Positions 36,401 to 48,400 of a stretch of 64,000 nt of DNA are shown here, piece by piece. This DNA comes from Tigriopus japonicus (taxonomy: Eukaryota > Arthropoda > Copepoda > Harpacticoida > Harpacticidae). The translations under genes and the position numbers were made by a program. The stretch lies in the NCBI GenBank assembly GCA_010645155.1, contig CM021323.1:10761846-10825845 (forward strand), read 5' to 3'. The stretch's first letter is position 1. Each line of letters begins with the position of its first letter. The notes below the pieces were generated by a model that was given only the letters and a program-made list of their open reading frames with translations, searched no databases and was not told where the DNA came from.

Positions 36401-39400
36401 ATAGGCTTACAACGGACACTGACCAGACTCCGTTATTCTCTTATATGGACAGAAGAAATGGAATGAAAACGCTCAATGGGTACAAGCTCGATTTGAAATG
36501 TACTTTGGGATCCTTCTTATTGGTATGGAATGCACCCTTTTGGCGATGAAGAGAAGGATTTGGATTTTTGCACACATTGAATGGCAGTAAGACGGCAGTG
36601 GATCTACAGTATTTGCTGCTTCTAGCTTCTAAGTCCTTCCATTTGTTTCTTGTGACCAATGAAGCAGCAATCTTGAGCGGAAAAGAAGGCTTGGAAGGTA
36701 CGGTTCGGAATCGATATGATTCTTGGCAAGTTGGATGATTATACTGCATTGCAGGGTATCTTCCACACTTGGGCCATTAAACCGTCCTGAGTGGATGTAT
36801 CTACTCATTCTTAGTGATCCTCCTCTGGAGTGAATCGAGTTTCCAACTGGGATTTCTTCAATGTCTTTATGGTTACTGTGACTAGACCAATTACGGCCCT
36901 TCTTCTACCTTATGTTACTTTATGGATTGGATTGCCGAAACTACAATGGCTAATAGCAATCTTTGGTTCCAGAACTTGAACCCGATGGACTTTTAAAAGT
37001 CTTGCTTTTATTTTGTGCCCTTGGTCATTGCCCACAAAACAAGAATTCGTGTCAGATATGAGCAAGACTTGCTTTCAGTCAACGTCATTTGGTCTCCTTT
37101 TTGCCTCCTTAAGCCAACTCGATCTAGCCAAGTAAGAGAACGAACGAACGATCGAGCGAAAGAAAGAAAGAAATGCACAACACCACCAGAGTCGATCCCT
37201 TTGCCATGGAAGCCAGAGCAGACAACTGGTTTCAGGGTTGCCGGAATGGACAAAAGTCGGCAGCAAATGAATGAATTTCAGAACAAAATGCTTGTTTGCA
37301 CAAAATGAGATACCGCTGCGTCCGTTCTCTATTTGAACAAGGAGCAAACCCGATTGGCGAGAAGAAACCCTTCAAGTAACAAAGAGGGAATAGGGAGGGA
37401 GGGCTTGTTGAGTTCCGTCATTGAAATGCGAATTTACGCGAATGTTAATGTGCTCTTGATAGCTGCCTTTGATGTAACCCAGAAGTAGGTAACCATGTCA
37501 TTTGGTCTGGCGTTTTGCGATGAGCTAATTCCCAAATTGAGATTCCGCGACCGCAAAACGAGCCCTCTGTGCAAAATTTGTTTCTCGAACATAACTAGGA
37601 GTGGCTCATCTATTAGTCATCCGGTAATTTTGTACCTGGCGAGCGAGTACATTGTTCAACAACCCCCGACGAGACCTTCATAATCTGGGCTCTGAAGCAA
37701 CCCTGAAGGGAGGTGCAAGTTCTCTTCCAAAGAAAGAAGAGAAGAGCTGTAAAGAAATCGTCGGAAAAGCACCCACCCAGTCACCCCAGAGCCTTAATTT
37801 ATTTTCGAGAAAAGCATTCCCTGGATTCACTCCCGGAGTCAGCAAAACGCCAACATTCGTGCTTGGTGGGAGGATGAAGAGAATAAGGAGGAGGAGGAGG
37901 CCAATAGTAAACAGCTTGCTTCATGCTACTGAACCGTTAAGCTGTTTCAAGGGAATGATAGCCTGCACTCATGCACTGAAGTTTATTTTGTTGGCCTGCC
38001 ATTGTCAATTACTTATGAAGCTGTTTGCTGAAATTCAGCTGTCTCGCGAGAGAAAACGCATTCGTGCAGTATCGCCATGAAAAAATGTCCCGCCTTAATT
38101 GATCCATCCAGTAAACCAGCATTGTCCAGGAAAACACCGGGACTTCTCCCGCTCGACCTTTTTTGTCATTTAGACCTTCGACTGAGAAGTTCTCTTTTCG
38201 TTAGCAATGCCCCCTGCTGCTTGTTCTTCTACCTTTGGGTAATCCAAGAAGTGGCACGACGAAATGATGAAATAGAACTAGAAGAACGAGGCTTTGGGGA
38301 GTTCATGCGAGATGCTCAGGTTGAAAGAGAATGGGTCTCTGTTCCCTTCGGAGTTCCTTTTCCATTTAGATGGTATTACGATATCAGGTTGGGCCCTTGA
38401 TAGCAAGATATTCATTAATGGAACGGAGATAGAGCCATCCTCGGCATTCTCCTTCGGTTCCTCCATCGACCAATGTGTATTTGTAGCCAAAGTCAAGGGA
38501 GAAGCTTCTGTCCTCGAGAGGCCATCGAAAAGTCTGGAAGCGACAGAATTGCATTCCATGGGCAACTATTAAAATGTAGTTCAAGAAACGGGACAGTTTG
38601 ATGCATTTGGCAAAGGAGGTGAACTGAACAAAGTTTCCTTTGTTTCACATTACTATAGGGAAATGTGAAGCAAAAAAATTGAATCATTTCGAACGGTCAA
38701 AGGTTTCTTAAGCTATGATTTAGAAGAAAAAGCCAGCTTGTTTAATATTTGCTTAGTCAAACAATTCGATCAAGTAGCACTCATACTGTTTGACTTCAAT
38801 TGGAAAAGCAAGTCACATAATGAGTTTTGGCGGAAACATTTGGATGAGTAATAATAATTAATCATAGTGTGAGTTTAAATGCTATATTGCCTTTTTTTCA
38901 GACATATGCCCAACAATGTGGCTGCTGTGTCGGCGGCTGCCGTTGCGTCCTACCACCAGCAAGCTGCTGCAGCAGGCCTAGACGTGTCCAGCCCTTCTAA
39001 AAGGCTGGCTGCGGCTGGGGGGAATGTAGGCGTGCCCCAAGGAATGGGTGGAGGTGCGCCGGGTCAGTTTGCAAACAATATGACCCGAAATCAGAACCTG
39101 GCGGCATTCACAGCCGCATTTGCCAATGCGAGTGCTGCTGCTGCTGGACGCCAGCAATATGAGATGGCCCAGATGCGGATAGGTGGGCACCACACCACCG
39201 TTGGCCTCACTCCGGGCATACCTGTAACTTCTTATACCAGCAGTCGAGAAGCATTTGTCAGAGGTGGACCCCAGGTAGGCCGATTCAAATTCATTTTAAG
39301 TGTTACTGAACTGCAACGATTTTTTGAGCGAAACAAGTGTCGGGAGATGATTACTACATATTCACTTTTTTGGGTTCCGTGTTTGAAGCTGTTGCGCTCT

Positions 39401-42400
39401 CGTAATAGTTCAATCAAGTCCGTGGCAAAAAAGTGGTTAGTGAACCATAAGGAGTGCATTAGCATTGCAAAGTTGAACAAAGTTCCAATCAGAGCTCACG
39501 TATCCATGATTCATTTCATTCACATTGTCTCAGTTTGTTTCACTTGAATGCTGACGAATTGTTTCGATTTTTTTTCGTTGCAAATAAGCTTGGCTGCGTA
39601 GAATTTTCAATGCAAAAGACGCTTGGCGAGGTTGGTTAAACCTCCGCTATAGAACGGTGATTTGGGTCTTCTCATGTCCCTTCCAGCTTTCCTAACGCCT
39701 TTTCATTGGTACACAGGATGGCTTCGTTTAAGCCAGGATCGTTATATTTCTGAAAGAGCCGTTCAAGAAAGACAAATCCTTGCTAGAATCCTTACAAATT
39801 GTGACCCCAAATGATTTTGTCGCCAAGGTTACAATACCTTGGTATGATGTCTTTCCCTTCATTCACCTTTGAAAGCAGAGCACTAAAGCGCATTTTGAGG
39901 GATTCTGTCAAAAGGAGGCCATTTTTCAAGAGACTCCTCTTCCTCTTCCCACTCCTATATTGAACCAATGGCTTTCATTTCTAATTGGCATCAAAGTAAT
40001 GTAAATAGACATTGCATCATTTGAAATTCGTCAAAGATCAAATTGTCGGGATTATTCTTAAAAGTGAGGTGTATTGTTAATTATTTAACCATTACATGGA
40101 AAACGTTTGAGCCATATTGCCAGGAACTCGGCACGTTTGTTGGATTCCAAACAAAGTTGAACTTGACGTTTCAAGCCCTGGAAAAGTTGTGCTTTAGGCA
40201 AATACCCCAGAATCTTCAACTGTTTCCCTACTAATTCCACGTTCAAAATAGAGCTTTATAATTTTGATTAACTTTTTCCCAATTTATTCCAGAGTGGGAG
40301 TGATCACCACAGAGTACCTCTTCCAACAGCTGCAACCTCGTCAGCTTCAGTGTCAGATTTGAGAAACCCTCAGCAGGTTGCTGCCGTCGCAGTGGCCAAT
40401 AATAGTCAATCCAGGTTGCCGATCCGGCAATATCCCCCGTCACTGTACCAGTAAGTATTGAACCCAAATTGCCAAGCCTCAAGTTGATGACGAGGATCGG
40501 GAAGATCTCCGATCATGCCTATAAATAGCAGTCTCGATTGGGCGCAATTAGAATTGTTTTGTCTTCACTCCATAGCAATTCCTTGTCTTCGTCAAGTCGT
40601 TCCAAGAGCCCACTTGGGTCAGGTCCTGCTAGCACCCCGACAACCAGCGCCGCTGCTGCTGCCGTTGCTGCCCAGAGGTCGCTAATTGATCCCACATACC
40701 AATTTGAAAGACAATATGCTAACACCATGGCTGTGTTGGCCATGGCTGGAGCCAATGCCATGGCAGCGGCCTCTGGAGCCTCGTCGGCCCCTTCCAGTAG
40801 TTGGCCAGGGGGACATACAAGGTGCTCTAGTCCGACCTCCATTGGGAGTGGAGGCATGTATTCCATGACCTCAGCCACGCTTGGCAATGGGCGAGTCAGT
40901 GGGACCAGTAAAGTGGGCGAGGGACCTGGGCGAGAGGCCAAATCGTCTTCAAACGCCCCTCACTCTGTGAACAATGCGAGTGCGGCTGCTTCGCAAGGCT
41001 TAAATGGCCGAAGGCGAAGGTCGGTGACTCGTATTTTTTTGCCCTGGCATGGCCTTTGTTTGGTGTCATGGTGGTCCTTAATAGGTGTTGTGTTGGCCTG
41101 ACCTGGCGCTTTTTTTTCACTTCTCTTTTTGTTCTTCTCTTTTTCCCTCTTGGTGTAAACAATTCAAACCAGTTGTTCGGCTGTCGAACTTGCCCTTCAG
41201 TTTAGAACAGACATGTTGATGTTGTATGCAAATATGAAAATCAGTCTAGTCAAAATAGAGCTTGTCTCTAACAGATTTTCAAAAGACCATCCAACCCTAC
41301 GGTATGCTGATTTTCAAGGACACATTCTCCATGGCCCCCATCCCCCGCCCATCAAACTTCCCCATGAAGACTAATACCCAAGGCAGATGATACACCACCA
41401 AAATAGTCGTTAGTCCTTTGTACATGTTTGATAAGCCTAAAACGATTGTTGCATCCTCTAAAATGGGGAAGAATCTAAATCGTACGCGGCCAATTTTCTA
41501 CATAACCTGTTGTTACCGTTCATTGTTGTATTTTATGAACCCATCGTTCTCTTTCCACTGACCATAGACCTGATCTCGTTTCATTCACATCATGTTTACT
41601 GCACAGTCTTGCCTTTTGCACTGTTCAAGTGGAATTAGGTCTCCCCTTTGTTGTGGACATCTCGATCTAACCCCGTAGTTCTACCTTATTTCAGTGGTGA
41701 AGCGGCTGTCAACAGTCCTTATCTGCGGGAGCAAGTGGCAGTGGTGGCGGCCAGTGCTCCGGGAGTTCATCTACCGCTCCATCCTTCAGCCTCGTCATTG
41801 GCACCTGGAGGTCGAATCATGGAGTCCATACCCAACAAACGGCCTCGACTTGATATGGGCGGGAGTTCGGGTCACTCAATGGGTTCTGCTCATCATCTTC
41901 AACCTGGACCGAGTTCCCGAGGACATCCTTCCCTCCAGATGCCAAGCAATGTTGCTGCACCCTTGAGGATTGATACCAGGGACACAGTGAAGGTAGGCCA
42001 ATCACACGGTTCAAAAGAACCAAGAAGACATGAAACTACTTTCCATATCTAAGCGGTTGGTTACTCGGCGAGGCAGCCACAAAGTAGAGACCAGGGGGGT
42101 CTAGCTTAAGCTAACCACATGAAGAAGTTTCGTAAATTAGCGTTTTTCTGGCAGGAAAGTACGCAAGACGTCGTTTAATTGTCGCAAAACATGTGATGGC
42201 TTTTAGTCTCTCAAAAATGTAAATGCGAGAGTACACCTTTCCGGTGAGAACAACGAGCAGATTTCTCGCTCTTTATTCAACGTAAAAACTCTTGTTATGC
42301 GACTGGATCAATTTGAAAGTCAAATGATGTTCCATTACAGTAAAATAGGAGAGCGTGGCGTGCTCATGCCAATTGGCAATTTGGTCTTAAAACGTGTATT

Positions 42401-45400
42401 TAGGAGAGCGAAGGGTGATTGTGTAGAGCTTTGAAATTGAGCGCACATTTCATGGCCTAAGAACCACCCAACCCTCTTAGAAAAAATAGCACGCAAAAGA
42501 GTCTGGCATTTAGTTCTTCCTAAAAGCCCTCTCTCCCTCAAGTTTCTCAGAAGCCCTCTGACTTCTCCTTGGTCTCGTCAAATGAAAATGAAAGGAAAAG
42601 GTTGTTGAACATCAAAGACCGGTAGAGAAATACAAGTAAAGAGAATGCAAATGAAGTCACATTAAGGAACCATTCCTACTTCGAGGCAAGTAAGCTGTTG
42701 TTGTAATGGATATCTCAATCTCAAGTAAATATTATTGAACGAAACCGGTGTTTCCATTCCATCTCCCCTTGTTATTCTCTCTTTCTTTCTCGTTTATTAC
42801 TGGATGGAACCAAGCTTGATAACCATCTTGCCCTTGGAAGTCCTCAAGACTTCATGCCTCCCCCCCTTTCTCTCTCCTCTTTCTTTCTCTTAGCTCTATC
42901 TTCCTGCCTTTTTGGAAATGATATCTCATGGAGACTAGGTTCTACGCGGCCTTTAGACTGCACGTTATGCTTTAGCAGTTGAAGCTCGAAATGAATGTTA
43001 CCTTACGAAACTCGCCGAGACTCCTAATAATGATTCATTTGCGTTGAAAGAGAAGAGGCTTCTTTTGACATCTCTTTTGTTTCTCGTTACCTTGGAGTGC
43101 GTTCGTTCAAGCCTCTTCTCGCAGATGGTATTTTTGTCGATGTCCCTACACTTTGTTCAAAGCACTTTAGAAACTAATCTCAGGTGATGAGAGAACCTGT
43201 TCCAGAAGCATTGACTCATCCGAGGTTTTACCCCTAAAAAGAGGTTCCACTTCTCGTTGCGAAGTGGATATGTTATCGCCTCCTTTGCTCGCTCGCTTTC
43301 TCGTGCCTGTTTCGGAGGGTAGTTGTACGTATTTCATGTTTGAGCTAATCAGAGTACGAAGGTCCACAGAAATGTGGGTCTCTGGAAACCGGTTCTTCCT
43401 CAAGATGTCTTATCATTTCGGTCATTATCGTGTCCATTTTTTGCCCCCCCCCCCTCTCTCCCCCTTTGCTTGTTATGGATGGATGAATGCACTGTGGTCG
43501 AAAACTGAACGGACGAGTCTTTTTCGCCGTTGAAAAGACCAGTTATTTTTAATGTCCAGCCACGCGGTCCCGATCTGTTGGAATCCTTTTTGGCCAAGTT
43601 TGCCCATTCAAGTGGAGACCCCTATTTAGGCATTTCCAAGTTTTATCTGTTCATGCTTGCTGGTGGACTTGCAAAAGTTTTCCTGTTTTATGGCGACCCT
43701 TCATTGGCAATTCAACAAGTGCGTGGTTTCAACCTTTCATCTTCCTCAGAATCGGACTCGTCGAGTCTTGTATTTGTATTCTATATGCACATGATTACTT
43801 ATTCTTAGAAGACGCCGACATTAGATTGCTTGCTTGGCTTGTGTTGAATCTTTAAAAAGGAGGAACAGGAGCTAGAATAGAATTAACAGACTTGAATCGC
43901 TGAGGAAAGACGTAGCGAGAAAGGGGAGTGACATGGATTGTTTGTACCTGCCTTTTTGCCAATGTGCCAATAAATCGATTTCCCAATGCGAAAGTTGGTT
44001 CTACGCAGTTTTTCCTTGTCCAATGTCTTGGTGGGAGATTTATGACTCATTCAACTCTCACCTTCTGAGCCGAATAACCCATACTCAATCCTCTAATAAC
44101 GCCTTTAAACCAATTCTCAACCCCACAATTTTCGTCCTCTCAAGAAAACCTCATTCAGAAAGAAAAAGAAAAAAAAAAAGAGGAGCATAGACTCTACGCT
44201 ACCGTCGTTTTTTTTTCTCAGTGCCTTGCAACTCTCATTATCTCTTTTCTTATGAAAAAAGCAGATGGTGTAACAGAACCAGTTTGCCATGCCCACAGAT
44301 GATTACATGTACACTTAGCGGGTTTTCTTGGATTTTTGGGCTGTGCCCTTGGATTTGCTATCCCCTCTTAAGTACGAATCCGAGGTGCAATTTCAATGAC
44401 AATGACTGGGTCCATTGCAAAGTCTGAATTGTGTGGAATTGTTTGATTCTAGGAATCGGGGTATCATCCTCAAGTGGAGGCCATCTCTCCCACCGGGCCC
44501 GAGGTCACCAATGAACGAGATGAACTCAGATCGAGTCGAGATGATTTGCTGCAGAAGATTTCAAAAATCGATCGTGAGATCGCCAAGGCTGAATCTCAAA
44601 TCGCTAAACTCAAGAAGAAACAACAAGAACTGGAAGACTCCTCGAGTAGGCCTCTTTCCGAGGATGAAGAAGAGGAGGAGAGGCCTCATCATAAAAGCAT
44701 TGCTCAAATTATTTATGGCGAAAACAGGGTAAGTTGACTGACTAATCAAGATCCGGTCAGATGAAATGGAATAATCAATGGCCGCTTTTCAATGAACTTG
44801 CAGCGTCGGGCCAAGAAATCTCACGCCTCTTTGGCCAAGTTTGCACCACCCAACACGCTACCACTCTACAATCAGCCTTCGGATACTGAAGAGTATCTAG
44901 AAAACAAACGACGGTAAGCATTCATCCGCAAAACTACTTATCTACCCATGAATGGGACTGAAACCTCAGCTCAGCTCATTATGCATACCTTTTTTCGCCT
45001 CAATTACAGGCATACCCTCATCAAAAGACGACTAGTGGATTACTTTAAGCAAAAGAACGACCAGAAAGAAGCTCGAGAACGATACATGTTGGAAACCTAT
45101 GCCAAACTCATGTGTGGTTGGCAGAAACGTGTTGAACGCAGTGAGAACATGAAGAAACGCAAGGAAAGAGAAGCCAAAGCCCGGGAATTGTACGAAAAAA
45201 TCTTCCCCGAGCTCAAGAAACAACGGGAGGACAAGGAACGAGATCATAGATTGGGATCCCGAGGCACGGTTCGATCCGAGGCTGATATGGAGGATGTCAT
45301 AGAACGACTTCAAGAACGGGAGAACGAGGACAAGAAAATGCACAGCTATGCCGTTGTTCCCCCGCTATTATTGCCCAGTGATGAGCGGAAACGCAAGTTC

Positions 45401-48400
45401 ACCAACAATAACGGGCTCATTCTGGACCCGTTGAAGGAGTACAACGAGCGCAAGTTCCTCAATACCTGGACAGACTCGGAAAAAGAGATCTTTAAGGAGA
45501 AGTTCTTGCAGACACCCAAGAACTTTGGTCAGATTGCCCAGTTTCTCGAGCGCAAGACCGTGAGTGATTGCGTGCAGTACTATTATCTGAGCAAGAAGAC
45601 TGAGAACTATAAGCAGCTCATGCGACGGGTCAAAGTTCGACGAGGTAACAAACGAGGACAGCATCCGAATAACGCAGATACCTTGAATAACACGGCTGTG
45701 GGCGTGGTCACACGCCACCGAAATCAGAGAGATAACAATCTCCAACAACAAGAGCAGAGTAACAACAAGGAAAATAACTCGAATCGTAGCACGCCCCAAC
45801 CACCGAGTCTCAAGCAAGAACTCAAGATCGATGACGACGACAGGTACGATTCATGATAATGAACAAGGACCAATCCGTGTTGAATTGTGGTTTTGAAGTG
45901 TTGCTAATCGAATTTCTTTTGCGCCCTTTGCAGTGATAAAAAAGCGGGTCGGAGTGGAAAGAGTAACTCAAATAATCAAGATGCCAATGACACGTCCGAT
46001 GAAGAGGAATCCACTCAGCAAGGTAAGATGGGACAACATTTATTGAACATTTATTGAGACGATATCCTTGTAGTGTAGGGAGAAAGGCGTTCTTTCCTTA
46101 AGAAACTTGTTCCAAAGAAGGGCCCTTTTCGTGCTCAAGATCAGTTTCAAGTCCTCGTTGTGCCTGCTGTGAGGAACTTTTGCCACTTTTATCGTCTTGG
46201 TCGTCGTTCTCGTTGTCGTTGTTATTGTCGTTATTATCGTGCCAAAGCTTCTTGTGCTTGTGCACGAAGTAGTAGCTAGGGAACTTGGAACCACAGATTT
46301 TACAAGGAAAGAACTGAACGTTGATATCCTTAATAACTGGGGATTGGTGTCCTCTTTGATTCGTGTTGTTCGACGCCCGCAAACTGATGAAGTTGTGCTT
46401 ATTGTTCACATTCCCACTTTGCGAATTCGAGATCTTTTGATATCCTACGGTTAGCGGATTCAAATGACGACGTTTGTGCTTTTGATAGCAGTAATAGGAC
46501 TTGAACACGTGACTGCAAAACACGCACTTGTAAATATTGGTGGCAGTGGCGGCGTCTGCACTCGTAATCTGCCTTGAGGACCCAGGTTTGGACTCTTGTT
46601 GGGGCTGAGGAACTTGTGGGCGACATTCTTCATCAGTGGTCTCAATCTCCTCTTTCAAGTCCCCCATAAAGTAATCTACGGCCAAAGGATTGAGAATTCG
46701 TTTGAAGCGAATGGGCCCATCACAGGCCGCGATGTCCCAAGTGGCCTCTTTGTTGGCAAGCACGTTGGATCTCGCGCTTAATGATGAGCTGGCTTGGGTC
46801 AAGTTTTCCTTTTCATCTTGACTATCCCCGACATCGACAATTTCTTCATCCTCCTCACAATCATTGTTGAAATTTTCCGAATATTTGCCCGGCAGCACTT
46901 TCGATGTGGATTCTTCATATCGGCCGTTTGGATCTGGACTCGGGAAATGATTGGGCAGCCAATTCAGATGCAGATCGTTCCTAATGAGAGCTGATGGATG
47001 TGGGGCAATATCTGGAGACGTTTGTCGATACAATTGGTTCCATAAGGGTGCCATGGTCAACAGCGGGGCTGCCCTATTGGGTACTGGTCTATGGATCTTT
47101 GGTACTGGGTTGTCGTGATCCTCGTGGTCCCTTTTCACCAATATAGGAGCCAGGTTGGATAAGAGGCTTGTGTAGCGTTTGATGTGGTCCACGTAGATCT
47201 GTGGCATTTGCAGCATTTGTGCATAGAGAAGAACCTGGTAGGCATTGTCGAGGTTTAATAAGCCTTGAATCATTTCAAAGCGGTCCAAGCACGAGTAGAG
47301 GATGGAGAAGATGTCATAGGGAATCAGATTGGCCAGGTTCAAGTAGGCCACGTGATTGATTTGCCAAAGGGTTGACGAAGGGGGTTCACTCTCGAGTAAG
47401 GCTCGCAAGTAGCCGAAATTTTCCATCAAAGCCTGTTTTTTGGCCGGAAATGGAATTCCGCACACACTAAGGACCACATCGTAATAATATCCGGTCGAGG
47501 TTGTGGGGGAAGTCGATGAAGCAGCGGGGGTAGTAGTAGTAGTAATACTACTTCTACTTGTGGTGGTGGTAGTCGTCGTAATTGAAGAAGTCTGAGTAGC
47601 TGTGCCTATCAGAAGAGCGTTCATAGAGTCGCTCATTGCGGGAAGAGACTCTGGGATGGACTAAATTCGAGGTTCCTTTTATTCTTTCTGGTCTAGGATG
47701 GTCGTCGCAAGATATGATTTAATATGAGATTGAAGTTCTGAAACAGGGCAGGTCCAACACCCAGGGTTCAATCCCTCGAAGAGCTTACGTTTCAAGTTTT
47801 AGGGCAAGATTTCTTGGGGTTGCTCTCATGGAGACGCTTTTATGTTTCAAGGTGCACCAGCATGTTTATGTAATTGTTCCCATGCCTTCAATTGATACCT
47901 CAATGTGATCAAGAGCATTGAGGCAATTGTCTCTTGAAGACAGCAACCCTGGTGGTCCCATGGGATCCACCTCTGACTGTCGAAGTTTCTTCCCATTCAA
48001 GAGAAAGAGAGAAATCTGTCGGCGGTTAAGCCGTAAAGTAAGCAAAAGAAACAGAACATGGCGAATGAATTTCACATTAACCGGCCTAAATCCACTCGAC
48101 AGGGTGGTTGGAGGTCCTTCGAGAGGTCTCGAGCTACATTGGGCTCTCTGTGGAAGGTTGGTTGGTTGAGAGGCACCCTGTGAGAAATGTTCGGAAACCC
48201 GTATTTACTTTGTCTCGAGGCAGTTGGTCTCTCCAACTGACGTTTCAACTCTGGTTTCCTGAGCCCGGATGATCCAAGTTGGTCGGTTTTAGAGTTCTTG
48301 ATGTTCGTGGTGTGTACTGCTGCTGGGTTGGCCTCTCTTTCTCTTACTCTCTGTAGCTACTTTGTTCAAACAAGCTCAAATTTGATGAGCTTTTCATAGT

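Noticed and set aside
37652..38080. 142-codon ORF in corepressor intron 1
   Set aside because: No domain and no matching splice phases with flanking corepressor exons.
45368..45817. 149-codon minus-strand ORF opposite SANT1
   Set aside because: Reverse shadow of the conserved SANT1 exon.
47745..47790. B-box-like GGGTTCAATCCCTC near the nested gene
   Set aside because: No matching A box or acceptor stem upstream.
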